Assembly: GCF_002159185.1 (NCBI RefSeq)
Contig: NZ_NFHD01000002.1
Coordinates: 62,001-126,000 of the forward strand
Direction: 5' to 3'
From: Gemmiger sp. An87
GTDB lineage: Bacteria > Bacillota > Clostridia > Oscillospirales > Ruminococcaceae
DNA length: 64,000 bases
The notes under the pieces are model-generated. The model was not told where the DNA came from and searched no databases. It saw only the letters and a list, made by a program, of their open reading frames with translations. Within the stretch, counting starts at the first letter, position 1; each line of letters starts with the position of its first letter. The position numbers were made by a program, and so were the translations under genes. Shown piece after piece: positions 8,538-16,551 of this stretch.

Positions 8538-9932
8538 TCAGCTTTTTAACTGCCAGGCGTTCTTTCCGGCAGGTTCCACCGCGCCGATGGTGGCCAGCCG
8601 GGCCAGCATCCGGCACACCTGACTGGAAGTCATGTGCAGCGCACCGGCCAGCTGGGCAGGGCTGGCGCTCACATGGTCGGTGAGGTATTCCAGCAGAGCC
8701 TGGCTGCCGCTGGCAGCGGGCCGGGGCGGCAGCGCGGGCCGGGGCGCAAAGGTCAGGCGCAGGCAGGTGGCGCCGGGGCACAGCTCTTCCCGGATGGAGG
8801 GCTCCTCCCAGCCCTGCAGCCGCCATACCGCCTGGATCTGGGGCAGGCCGCTGCCAGCTCGCCGGCCCACCCCCACCAGCCGGAACAGCTCGCTTAAGCC
8901 GGGGTTGCGGGCGTCGCTTACGCCGCCGGCCAGGGCGCTGGCCGGCTCCATGGGAAAGCAGCCCGGATTGGTGATGTAAAGCCGGTGGCCCCGCTTTTCA
9001 ATGGTCAGGCCCCGGCGGTCCTGGTAGTCCGCGTGGATCAGGGCGTTGGCCAGCGCCTCACGCACTGCCAGCTGCACCGGATGATCTGGCTCAGCGGGCA
9101 GGCGGGGGTCGGCGCAGATGCGGTGGACTGCCGCGAAATAAAAATCGAACAGCGCGCCGTTCCAGTCCGTTCCGTCCGAGCGCAGGCGGCAGGCAAGGCC
9201 GGGCTGCAGCTGCTCCCGGTAGGAAAGGCTGAAATGGGGCCACACCGAGCGGATGGCCCATGCCTCACCCAGCAGCAGAAGTCCGGCGGCGGTGGGGCAG
9301 AGGCTTCCTTCCCTGGAGCGAGCCAGTACCCCCAGCCGCAGCAGCAGGCCCGCGTCGCTCAGCTCGCCCCACACATGGCCGGGGCGGCAGCGCAGCAGGC
9401 GGGCCCGGTAGCGGGTCACCGCGTCGGGGCAGAGGGCACGCTGGTCCAGCCCCTCCAGCGGGGTCAGGTCCCGGGGCAGGTCCGCCTGATCCCGCATCAT
9501 GGCCCGAACCTCCTCGGCGGAGCAGTGATAGTCCCCCTCGCCGCCCCGGCGGTAGGCGCCGGAGAAGGGGTCGGTGCCCAGATACACCGGCCGGTCGTGG
9601 CGGCCTGCACGGGGGACGTGGATGATTACAATTCGATTGCCGCCGCTCTCGTCCACCCACACGTCGGTGGGGCGCAGAATGTTGGTACTCACCCGGGTCG
9701 GGTCGTTGACAATCTGCCAGAACTGGCGCATCAGCTCCTCCGGGTCCGGCAGAGGTACCGAGGCCAGGGTCTTGTTTTCGGTCTCGATGACCCCCAGCAG
9801 GATCAGCCCGCCGAAGGAGTTGGCAAAGGCAGAATAGGTCTCCCAGATGCTGCGGGGCAGCCCGCCCTGGGCGCGCTTGGCCTCCAGGCGGTTGTTCTCC
9901 CGGTATTTTTCCAGGTGGGCAAGGTCAATCAT
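8538..9932 (-). CDS. AlbA_2 (Schlafen-type) domain protein, putative DNA-binding regulator
   Basis: 464 residues. The N-terminus (E-x-KRAQGG...WETYSAFANSFGGLILLGV, about residues 17-50) is the AlbA_2 fold found in proteins annotated as 'ATP-binding protein' or 'RecG-like transcriptional regulator'. The middle segment (VREALANALIHADYQDRRGLTIEK, about 285-310) is the HATPase_c_4 block. The last 60 residues form a winged helix (SPAQLAGALHMTSSQVCRMLARL). Family members are nucleic-acid-binding regulators or tRNA/DNA-targeting effectors; the target here is unknown. It starts 21 bases downstream of the ThrE-like exporter genes on the same strand, so co-transcription is likely. Confidence 0.8.
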   Translation of the reverse strand: MIDLAHLEKYRENNRLEAKRAQGGLPRSIWETYSAFANSFGGLILLGVIETENKTLASVPLPDPEELMRQFWQIVNDPTRVSTNILRPTDVWVDESGGNRIVIIHVPRAGRHDRPVYLGTDPFSGAYRRGGEGDYHCSAEEVRAMMRDQADLPRDLTPLEGLDQRALCPDAVTRYRARLLRCRPGHVWGELSDAGLLLRLGVLARSREGSLCPTAAGLLLLGEAWAIRSVWPHFSLSYREQLQPGLACRLRSDGTDWNGALFDFYFAAVHRICADPRLPAEPDHPVQLAVREALANALIHADYQDRRGLTIEKRGHRLYITNPGCFPMEPASALAGGVSDARNPGLSELFRLVGVGRRAGSGLPQIQAVWRLQGWEEPSIREELCPGATCLRLTFAPRPALPPRPAASGSQALLEYLTDHVSASPAQLAGALHMTSSQVCRMLARLATIGAVEPAGKNAWQLKS

Positions 9933-9953
9933 AGACGGTACCTCAACAAAGGG

Positions 9954-10400
9954 TCACTTGGTCCAGTGGGCGGCCAGGCGGCGGAACCAGCTGCCCGGCA
10001 GCTCCAGCCCCAGCAGGATGGCCAGCACCATGGCAATGGCGGTTTTCAGGGTGGTAAAGCCGATCTGACCGGCCTCGGCGGTGGCATTGTTCACCATGGC
10101 GTAGGCGGTCTGGTAGATGCCGAGACCGGGCACCAGCGGGAAGATGCCGGAGATCAGAAAGATGGTGGCCGGGCAGCGCATCTGCACCGCCGAAAACCGG
10201 GAGATGCACAGCACCGCGAAGGTGGCCAGAAAGATGGCGGGCAGAACCCCCCAGAAGGGCTTGAACAGCAGGTAAACCAGCCAGCCCGCCGAGCCGGTGA
10301 TGCCGCAGCGCAGATAATACCGGTTGGGCACATGAAAGATCAGGGCAAAGGCCGCGGTGCCGATGCCCGCCGCCAGTACCTCGCAAAGAAAACGCTGCAT
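9954..10400 (-). CDS. Threonine/serine exporter family, small membrane subunit (ThrE_2/YjjB type)
   Basis: A 148-residue hydrophobic protein with about five membrane segments, containing the conserved ISGIFPLVPGLGIYQTAY block of the ThrE C-terminal half. In Corynebacterium ThrE both halves are one polypeptide; here, as in YjjP/YjjB, they are separate genes. The start at 10400 follows the upstream stop by 2 bases; an in-frame GTG 6 bases earlier would overlap it. It is predicted to work with the next gene product in amino-acid or small organic-acid export. Confidence 0.85.
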   Translation of the reverse strand: MQRFLCEVLAAGIGTAAFALIFHVPNRYYLRCGITGSAGWLVYLLFKPFWGVLPAIFLATFAVLCISRFSAVQMRCPATIFLISGIFPLVPGLGIYQTAYAMVNNATAEAGQIGFTTLKTAIAMVLAILLGLELPGSWFRRLAAHWTK

Positions 10401-10402
10401 GC

Positions 10403-11167
10403 TCACACCCCCCATGCGGTATAGGCGGCCATTACCGCGCCCACGCCCAGGGCAAGGCAGGCCACCACCAGAACCGCGTCCAGCAGGCGCACACTGCCGG
10501 AGATATAGTCCTCGTCGGCAATGTCCCGGATGCCGTTGGTGAAGGCCACGCCAGGCAGAAGCGGTACCACTGCACCGGCGGTGACCATCTCCAGATTGCT
10601 GCCCAGCCCCAGATGGGTCAGGATCAGCGCGCACAGGGTGACCAGCGCCCCGCCGCTGATGTTCATGGCGATCTTGGAAAGACGGCCACGCACCAGATAC
10701 AAAAAGTAAAGATATAATACCAGCCCGCACAGAAAAGCGGCGGCCGCGTCCCGGCCGGTGCCGCCGAACAGATAGCCGAAGGAACCGCTGCCGATTCCCG
10801 AGGCCAGCACCTGCTGCCAGCGTGGCTTGGAGGGCATGGTCCGGATGGCCTCCAGCCGCTCATGGGCCTCGGCGGGGGTGTGAAGCCCCAGCTCGATCTC
10901 CCGGGAGAGCTGGTTCACCGCATCGATCCGGTCCAGCCGCCCGCCGCCCAGAGGAATGTGCCGTACCCGTGCCCGGTAGCTGCGGGAACCGCCCCCGGTG
11001 GACAGCAGCACGCCGTTGCTTAAAATAAAGGTGTCCAGGCCGGGGTTGCCGTAGGCCCGGGCGATGCGCTCCATGGTATCGCTGACCCGGGAGATCTCTG
11101 CCCCGGAGGCCAGCAGGATCTCGCCCGCGAGCGATACAGTCTCAAAAATAAGGTCGCGGTCCTCCAT
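10403..11167 (-). CDS. Threonine/serine exporter family, large subunit (DUF1212/YjjP type)
   Basis: 254 residues. The soluble N-terminal half has the family signature (LLASGAEISRVSDTMERIARAYG, about residues 19-40) and the C-terminal half is membrane embedded with VPLLPGVAFTNGIRDIADEDYISG. It pairs with the YjjB-type subunit immediately downstream; together they correspond to one ThrE. GGAGG is 8 bases before the ATG. It is the first gene of a probable three-gene unit (exporter, exporter, AlbA_2 regulator). Confidence 0.87.
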   Translation of the reverse strand: MEDRDLIFETVSLAGEILLASGAEISRVSDTMERIARAYGNPGLDTFILSNGVLLSTGGGSRSYRARVRHIPLGGGRLDRIDAVNQLSREIELGLHTPAEAHERLEAIRTMPSKPRWQQVLASGIGSGSFGYLFGGTGRDAAAAFLCGLVLYLYFLYLVRGRLSKIAMNISGGALVTLCALILTHLGLGSNLEMVTAGAVVPLLPGVAFTNGIRDIADEDYISGSVRLLDAVLVVACLALGVGAVMAAYTAWGV

Positions 11168-11205
11168 GGCGGGTCCTCCTTTTGCGGCCGGAATTTTGCC
11201 CTTTT

Positions 11206-11234
11206 ATTATACGGCGGTTTGGGGCCGGTTACAA
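11206..11234 (-). promoter_or_regulatory. Sigma-A promoter of the ThrE-like operon
   Basis: On the minus strand: TTGTAA (11229-11234), 17-base spacer, TATAAT (11206-11211), about 40 bases upstream of the start codon. Confidence 0.7.
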
Positions 11235-11256
11235 GCAAAACCCGGCGGCAGGCCCC

Positions 11257-11285
11257 TTGCACAGGCGGCGGGTTTTCGTTATACT
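11257..11285 (+). promoter_or_regulatory. Sigma-A promoter of yqeC-yqeB
   Basis: TTGCAC (11257-11262), 17-base spacer, TATACT (11280-11285), 45 bases upstream of yqeC. It is divergent from the ThrE promoter, with 22 bases between the two -35 elements. Confidence 0.7.
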
Positions 11286-11330
11286 GAAAGTTACACAACG
11301 AATGCCGGAAAACGGGGAAAGGAGCGGGCG

Positions 11331-12065
11331 ATGAACGAGACGTTGAGCAGTCTTCTGGGGGTGCGCCCCGGGGTGACCGCGCTGGTGGGAGCGGGCGGCA
11401 AGACCACCGCTATGCTGACCCTGGCCGAAGAGCTGGCCAAAGGGGGCAAGCGGGTGATTGTGACCACCACCACCCATATGTTCCCACCGGACGAGCAGCG
11501 CTACGGCCCGGTGTTTTCGCCGAAGGATACGGCAGGCATTGCGGCGGCGCTGGAGCGCACCGGGCTGGCGGTGGCCGCCGGGCCGATGGATGAGCGGGGC
11601 AAGCTGACCGGGGTGAGCGACAAGCAGATGGAGGACTTTTTGACTCTGGCGGACTATGTGCTGGCCGAGGCGGACGGTTCCCGCCGTCTGCCCTGCAAGA
11701 CCCCCGGGAAAAAGGAGCCTGCCCTGCCCGCCCAAACCGGGTTGGTGGTGGCGGTGCTGGGGCTTTCCAGCCTGGGCAGACCTTTGGAGGAGGTGTGCTT
11801 CCGGGCTGAGCTGGCCGCCCGGCGGCTGGAAACGGACCCGGACCGGCCGGTGACGCCCGAGCTGCTGGCCCGATTGGCTGCCGAGCCCTGGGGCCTGGCC
11901 AAAGGCAGCGAAGGGCGGCGGTTTGTGATCCTGCTGAACCAGAGCGATCTCTGTGAACAAGCGGACCTGAGCCGGGTGGTGCGGGCTGTAAAAGAAACAA
12001 GCAGCGCCCGCGTGGTGAGCGCCGCTTTGCAGAAAAAGGAATGGAAAGAGGAATCGATATGCTGA
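11331..12065 (+). CDS. yqeC: YqeC, selenium-dependent molybdenum hydroxylase accessory protein
   Basis: 244 residues. The P-loop ALVGAGGKTTAMLTLAEELA is near residues 16-35, followed by VIVTTTTHMFPP and a YVLAEADGSRRLPCKTP block that is diagnostic of YqeC. The family is always linked to selenium-dependent molybdenum hydroxylases and is thought to act in cofactor maturation with nucleotide hydrolysis; its exact reaction is not established. GAAAGGAG is 7 bases before the ATG. The 3' end overlaps the YqeB start. No hydroxylase subunits lie in this window, so they must be elsewhere. Confidence 0.85.
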   Translation: MNETLSSLLGVRPGVTALVGAGGKTTAMLTLAEELAKGGKRVIVTTTTHMFPPDEQRYGPVFSPKDTAGIAAALERTGLAVAAGPMDERGKLTGVSDKQMEDFLTLADYVLAEADGSRRLPCKTPGKKEPALPAQTGLVVAVLGLSSLGRPLEEVCFRAELAARRLETDPDRPVTPELLARLAAEPWGLAKGSEGRRFVILLNQSDLCEQADLSRVVRAVKETSSARVVSAALQKKEWKEESIC

Positions 12066-12853
12066 TTGTGATTCGAGGCGCCGGAGACATTGCCACCGGC
12101 ATCGGCTGGCGGCTGTGGCAGTGCGGGTTTGACGTGGTCATGACCGACCTGCCCCAGCCTACCTGCATCCGCCGCACGGTGGCCTTCTCCACCGCGCTGG
12201 AGGAAGGGCAGTACACCGTGGAGGGCGTAACCGCCCTGGCCTGCCCGGATGTGGATGCTGCCCGGGCGGCACTGGCAAAGCGCTGCGTGGCGGTGATCCC
12301 GGACCCGGAGGGCGCGTGCATTGCCGCTCTGCAGCCCGCCGCGGTGGTGGACGCGGTGCTGGCCAAGAAGAACCTGGGCACCACCCTTGCGGACGCACCG
12401 CTGGTGATCGGGGTGGGGCCAGGCTTTTGCGCCGGGCAGGACTGCCACTATGTGGTGGAGACCAAGCGCGGCCACCGTCTGGGCCGGGTGATCGAACAGG
12501 GCCCCGCCGCCCCCAACTCCGGCCTGCCCGGCAATATTATGGGCTACACCGGCGAGCGGATCATTCGCAGCACCGTCAGCGGCCGGTTTGAGCCGCTGTG
12601 CGCCATCGGCGATCTGGTGGAAGCCGGGCAGACGGTGGCCCGGGTGAACGGCGAGGAGCTGAAGGTGCAGATTCCCGGCATGATCCGGGGCATGCTGCAC
12701 GAGGGCATCCAGGTCACGCCGGGCTTCAAGTGCGGCGACGTGGACCCCCGTGGCCGGGAGGCCGACTACACCACCATCTCGGACAAGGCCCGGGCGGTGG
12801 CAGGCGGCGTACTGGAGGCGGTGCTGCGCCGCTACGGCAGCCGGATGCAATAA
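12059..12853 (+). CDS. yqeB: YqeB, selenium-dependent molybdenum hydroxylase system protein
   Basis: 264 residues with an N-terminal Rossmann segment (IVIRGAGDIATGIGWRLW) and the conserved PLVIGVGPGFCAGQDCHYVVETKRGH block with two Cys. A C-terminal lipoyl-like region (GDLVEAGQTVARVNGEELK, then IPGMIRGMLHEG) follows. YqeB is a marker of selenium-dependent molybdenum hydroxylase systems and probably takes part in inserting the labile selenium or sulfur ligand. ATG 12059 is chosen over ATG 12041 because AGAGGA lies 6 bases upstream; it overlaps the yqeC stop by 7 bases. Confidence 0.85.
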   Translation: MLIVIRGAGDIATGIGWRLWQCGFDVVMTDLPQPTCIRRTVAFSTALEEGQYTVEGVTALACPDVDAARAALAKRCVAVIPDPEGACIAALQPAAVVDAVLAKKNLGTTLADAPLVIGVGPGFCAGQDCHYVVETKRGHRLGRVIEQGPAAPNSGLPGNIMGYTGERIIRSTVSGRFEPLCAIGDLVEAGQTVARVNGEELKVQIPGMIRGMLHEGIQVTPGFKCGDVDPRGREADYTTISDKARAVAGGVLEAVLRRYGSRMQ

Positions 12854-12872
12854 AATTGAAAAAGCGACAAAA

Positions 12873-12916
12873 ACACAGGCCGCCGCGTACCCAAGCGGGT
12901 ATGCGGCGGCCTGTGT
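12873..12916. terminator. Intrinsic terminator, probably bidirectional
   Basis: 20-bp stem (acacaggccgccgcgtaccc with one mismatch) and a 4-base loop after yqeB. An A-run on the left would serve the convergent LytTR transcript. The remaining gap up to 13085 shows no gene. Confidence 0.7.
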
Positions 12917-13085
12917 TCCCTTGACCGACTCCGAAGAGATCGTGCAATTCCCCGCAGTTCCGCCCAAATCGGAACTGCGTACCATTATTATAACGCATTT
13001 TACGGAATAAAGAACAAAAAATGCACAGAATCAAGGCGATGCGACACAAAACACGGGTTTTCGCCCACGGAAAAGCGGGAGTGCC

Positions 13086-13799
13086 TCAGCCCTTCTGCCA
13101 GTGCAGGAATTCCTGGCGCAGCCGGGAAAAGTGCTTGACGCTTACCGGGATGCGCTGCCCGTCTTTCAGAATGACCATGTAGTTGGAAAACCGGTCCACA
13201 TACCGCAGGTTCACCACAAAGCTGCGCTGCACCCGCAGAAAGCCCCGGCCCTCCAGCCGGTCGGCGATTTCCTGAATCGATACCCGAAAGGTGCGGGTGC
13301 TCCAGAGCGCCGAGGCGGAAAAATGCGCGGTGACCGTGTGACCGGATGCCTCGAAATAGCGGATCTGCTCCAGCGGAAGAAATACGTCCTCCCGGTCCGC
13401 CCGCAGGCAAAGGGTGTTGGCAGGGGAGAACAGCGTCTCCCACAGGCCGTCCATACAGGCGGAGAAGCTTTCCGGCAGGCGGGTGGTAAGCAGGTAGGCA
13501 AAGGCTCGCACCCGGTAGCCGTCCGGCGCGCAGTCCAAAGAATCCGAGGTCAGAATTACCGGGGTTTCCGGGCTCAGTGCCCGCAGGCGGCTGGCGATCT
13601 CCAGATTGGGGCATCCCGCGGCAGTCACCTGCAGGAATACGGCGGTGCAGGCATAGCTGCGGCAGAATTCCAGCAGCAGCTCCGGGCGGCTGAACTGCTC
13701 CACCCGGCAGTGAAGGTCGCGCTGCTCCAGATAGTCCTGAAGCAGGCCGGAAAGACGCCGGGCATCGGCAGGCTGCGTGTCGAAGATGGCAAACAGCAT
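13086..13799 (-). CDS. LytTR DNA-binding protein with a degenerate receiver domain
   Basis: 237 residues. The C-terminal LytTR domain (about 140-237) has the usual marks: IRYFEASGHTVTAH, FLRVQRSFVVNLRYVD and LKDGQRIPVS. The N-terminal half has the size and fold pattern of a receiver, but the phospho-acceptor strand reads VFLQV instead of vFLDI, the acidic pair at the start is reduced to FDTQ, and the Lys loop (KP) is TTR. It is therefore unlikely to be controlled by phosphorylation, and no histidine kinase is adjacent. ATG 13799 follows AAAGGAG by 10 bases. It lies 22 bases after the MobA-like gene on the same strand. Confidence 0.82.
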   Translation of the reverse strand: MLFAIFDTQPADARRLSGLLQDYLEQRDLHCRVEQFSRPELLLEFCRSYACTAVFLQVTAAGCPNLEIASRLRALSPETPVILTSDSLDCAPDGYRVRAFAYLLTTRLPESFSACMDGLWETLFSPANTLCLRADREDVFLPLEQIRYFEASGHTVTAHFSASALWSTRTFRVSIQEIADRLEGRGFLRVQRSFVVNLRYVDRFSNYMVILKDGQRIPVSVKHFSRLRQEFLHWQKG

Positions 13800-13821
13800 G
13801 AAGGGGACACTCCTTTGGGGA

Positions 13822-14412
13822 TCATGGTAACGGGGGAGACTGCAGAGCCCGGGCAATGCGCTCCAGGGCCTGGGGGGTATCGGCGTCCCACAGCTCGCAG
13901 GGCGACTGGGCTTCGGTGAGCCGGATCTGCCGGGGAAAGCGCTTCAGAACGGCGCTGCCGCCGGTTTTCGGGGGCAGGCTGGCCAGTGCGGCAAAATGGG
14001 CCGCGCCGAACAGCACCGGGCTTGCACCTACCCCCTGCCAGGCAAGGCGGTGGATGCACTCCGGCTGGCGTTCAAAGGCCTGCGCCAGCGCGGCCAGGCT
14101 GGCCGGGCGGCACAGGGGCTGGTCGCCCTGGCAGACCAGGCAGCCGTCCATGCCTTCCATATACCGGATGCCCAGGCGGATCACATCGCTGCGGTCCTCC
14201 CGGTCATGCAGCAGGCAGGCAACCCCCCGCGCTGCGCACAGCTGCGCCACCTGGGGCCAGCGGGTGACCACCAGCGTTTTGGCAAACACACCGGACGGCA
14301 AACAGTCCAGCGTATGCGCCAGCAGCGGCCGGCCGCACAGGTCCGCCAGAAGCTTGTTGGAGCCAAAGCGCTTGCCCTGGCCACTGGCCAGAATCAGGCA
14401 GCCGATTCTCAT
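13822..14412 (-). CDS. MobA-like nucleotidyltransferase (MocA/molybdenum cofactor cytidylyltransferase type)
   Basis: 196 residues. The NTP-binding loop LILASGQGKRFGSNKLL is at residues 6-22, followed by LVCQGDQPLCRPA with the metal-binding Asp, and GASPVLFGAAHFAAL. This pattern is that of MocA/MobA enzymes, which attach CMP or GMP to molybdopterin. With yqeC and yqeB nearby the likely substrate is the cofactor of selenium-dependent molybdenum hydroxylases, which use the cytosine dinucleotide. GGGAGG precedes the ATG by 9 bases. Confidence 0.8.
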   Translation of the reverse strand: MRIGCLILASGQGKRFGSNKLLADLCGRPLLAHTLDCLPSGVFAKTLVVTRWPQVAQLCAARGVACLLHDREDRSDVIRLGIRYMEGMDGCLVCQGDQPLCRPASLAALAQAFERQPECIHRLAWQGVGASPVLFGAAHFAALASLPPKTGGSAVLKRFPRQIRLTEAQSPCELWDADTPQALERIARALQSPPLP

Positions 14413-14472
14413 GGCGCCGAGCCTCCCTTTAATAGAAAATAAACGGTGACGGATGTCATTGTTTTGTTTTTT

Positions 14473-14501
14473 ATTGTAATATAATCAGGTCAGGGATGCA
14501 A
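14473..14501 (-). promoter_or_regulatory. Promoter of the MobA-like/LytTR pair
   Basis: Minus strand TTGCAT (14496-14501), 17-base spacer, TACAAT (14473-14478), about 60 bases before the MobA-like start codon. Confidence 0.6.
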
Positions 14502-14552
14502 GTACAGGCAACAAAACCGGTTGAATTGGTGGCATTTTTTGCAAAAAGGGCC

Positions 14553-14558
14553 TATAAT
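14553..14558 (+). promoter_or_regulatory. -10 element for the small hypothetical gene
   Basis: TATAAT 45 bases upstream of ATG 14603; the -35 at 17 bases (TGGCAT) is poor. Confidence 0.4.
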
Positions 14559-14602
14559 GATGAAAACACCCGTATGCCGGGCGGTGCAAAGGAGAAGTGA
14601 AC

Positions 14603-14932
14603 ATGATCCATTTCAACTACCCCAACTACCCCATGCAATGGTACAAAAACAAGAACCCGGTATCCGGCAATGCAGGCCAGTTCAATTATAAGGTCTTGCG
14701 GGACGGCGACGAGCTGGCCGCCTGGTGCTGGATGGGCGTTTGGTGCATGGAAAAAACAAAGGACGTGAAGGAGCGGCGGTTTGCCTTCGGTGAGGAAGGG
14801 GTGGCGCAGGCCATCGCCTGGCTGAAGGAGGAGTTTGAAAGCCACAGCCGGGAGGAGATCGAGAGTAAGCTGGGCTTTTTCACCACCGAGCCCTACACCC
14901 CGCCCAAAGAGGAGAGCGGCGAAGAACAATAA
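14603..14932 (+). CDS. Hypothetical protein, 109 residues
   Basis: A small acidic, aromatic-rich soluble protein (MIHFNYPNYPMQWYKNKNP; later WCWMGVWCMEKTKD). No family is recognised. AAAGGAG at 14588-14594 is 8 bases before ATG 14603, which is chosen over an in-frame GTG at 14597 that is only 2 bases from it. It has its own -10 and is followed at once by a strong terminator, so it is a monocistronic, expressed-looking gene. Confidence 0.75.
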   Translation: MIHFNYPNYPMQWYKNKNPVSGNAGQFNYKVLRDGDELAAWCWMGVWCMEKTKDVKERRFAFGEEGVAQAIAWLKEEFESHSREEIESKLGFFTTEPYTPPKEESGEEQ

Positions 14933-14969
14933 AACAGGGAGCGCCCCGGCGAGGGACGCTCCCTGTTTT
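14931..14969 (+). terminator. Intrinsic terminator
   Basis: 12-bp stem aaacagggagcg/cgctccctgttt overlapping the stop codon of the small gene, ending in TTTT. It also serves the convergent MATE gene, as it has A's on the other side. Confidence 0.8.
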
Positions 14970-14976
14970 GATGCAG

Positions 14977-16326
14977 TCACACGGTTTTGATGCGCCGCCA
15001 GCCGCCCCGCTTCCAGCGGATGACAAAAATCACCGCCCGCAGGTTTTCGTCCAGGGCGAAGGCCATCCACACGCCCACCAGACCCAGACCGAAATGGATG
15101 CCCAGCAGCCAGGCCACGCCCACGCCCACGATCCACTGGCTGGCGATGCCCACCAGCACCGGGAAGCGCACGTCGCCCACCGCCTGCAGGTTGCGCACCA
15201 TCACGATGTTGAAGCAGCGGCCCAGCTCCAGAAAGACCTCCACAATCATGACCTTCTGGCCCAGGGCGATCACCTGAGGGTCACTGCTGAACAGGCTCAG
15301 CAGCGGCTGGGAGAACACCGCCAGCACCGCCGCGATGATTAGGGTGATGGGGGTGAAGGTTTTCAGCGCGTTCCAGTTCTGCCGGTCCGCCTGGTCGAAG
15401 TCCTTCGCGCCCACGCAGTAGCCCACCACGATGGCCACCGCCTGGCTCACCGCACTGATGAGCATATAGCACACCTGGGCGAACATGGCACAGTACATGC
15501 GGGTGGTCACCGCGAAGGTGCCCATCAGGTTCACAAACACCAGACTGGTGGACTGGGACAGATTGTAGGAAAGACCCTCGCCGCCGGCGGGCAGGCCGAT
15601 GCCCAGGAACCGCTTGAGCAGGCCGGTGGGGAAGGGACGCAGCGCCTTCAGGCTCACCCGGGCGTTCTGCACCGTGTGGAAGAAGGCGAAGATCATCATC
15701 AGCATACCGGCGGTGCGGCAGATGCTGGTGGAGATGGCCGCGCCCGCCGCGCCCAGCCGGGGCATGGGGCCGAGGCCGTAGATGAAGGCGGTGTTGCCCA
15801 CGATGTTGATCAGGTTGATCACGCCGGTGCTGAGCATGATGACCAGCATCTTGGCGTGGGCCCGCAGAAAGGCGCTGAAGGTGAGCATCAGCGCCTGGCA
15901 GGGCAGGCTGAGTGCGGTGATGAGCAGGTAGCTTTTTGCCTCCGGCCGGGCCTCCATGGGCACCTGCATGATGCTGAACAGCCCGTCCGCACCCAGCAGC
16001 AGGCCGCCGGTGATCACCAGGCTCACCACCAGATTCAAACAGACGGCCAGGGTGTAGATCTGTTCCACCTTGTCGTATTCCCGTGCGCCCAGATACTGGC
16101 TGAGCATGATGGTGGCCGCCAGACTGATCACGTTGAAGGTGAGGATCAGGGTGGTCATGATCTGGTTGGCATTGCCCACCGCGGCAACGGCGGTGGCGTT
16201 GTAGCGGCTGAGCATGATCTGGTCGATGTTGCCCACCAGCATCTGCAAAAGCAGCTCGATGAACACCGGCCAGGTCATGGCCAGCAGCGAGAACTCGTGC
16301 CCCGCAACGGTGATTTTCTTGTTCAA
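14977..16326 (-). CDS. MATE family efflux transporter
   Basis: 449 residues, about twelve membrane segments. The early block TWPVFIELLLQMLVGNIDQIMLSRYN and the mirrored second half (GIGLPAGGEGLSYNLSQSTSLVFVNLMG) are typical of MATE/NorM Na+- or H+-coupled multidrug exporters. It appears to start at TTG 16326 behind GAGGGGGAA. It is monocistronic, with a promoter at 16377-16405. The substrate is unknown. Confidence 0.9.
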   Translation of the reverse strand: MNKKITVAGHEFSLLAMTWPVFIELLLQMLVGNIDQIMLSRYNATAVAAVGNANQIMTTLILTFNVISLAATIMLSQYLGAREYDKVEQIYTLAVCLNLVVSLVITGGLLLGADGLFSIMQVPMEARPEAKSYLLITALSLPCQALMLTFSAFLRAHAKMLVIMLSTGVINLINIVGNTAFIYGLGPMPRLGAAGAAISTSICRTAGMLMMIFAFFHTVQNARVSLKALRPFPTGLLKRFLGIGLPAGGEGLSYNLSQSTSLVFVNLMGTFAVTTRMYCAMFAQVCYMLISAVSQAVAIVVGYCVGAKDFDQADRQNWNALKTFTPITLIIAAVLAVFSQPLLSLFSSDPQVIALGQKVMIVEVFLELGRCFNIVMVRNLQAVGDVRFPVLVGIASQWIVGVGVAWLLGIHFGLGLVGVWMAFALDENLRAVIFVIRWKRGGWRRIKTV

Positions 16327-16376
16327 AACGATTCCCCCTCTGCGGCGGCCCGGGGCCGCCTTGTAAAACCAGAAAC

Positions 16377-16405
16377 ATTATAGCGCAAACTAATTTGGCT
16401 TTACA
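16377..16405 (-). promoter_or_regulatory. Promoter of the MATE gene
   Basis: Minus strand TGTAAA (16400-16405), 17-base spacer, TATAAT (16377-16382), about 50 bases before the start. A GC-rich hairpin (16342-16360) lies in the short leader. Confidence 0.5.
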
Positions 16406-16551
16406 GTTGGAAAATTGACGATTCTCATAGAAAGCACGCGCATAATTTATGCACAATTTTGCCAGCAGCCGGTTTGGTTTACTTTTGCGGGGGTTTGTGT
16501 TACCCTGATAAAGGATTTTTCGTGATTTTGAGCCACAAAGGAGGGCGCTTT

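Noticed and set aside
12917-13085. Possible small gene after the yqeB terminator
   Set aside because: No open frame with an SD; the TATAAT-like sequence there leads to no coding region.
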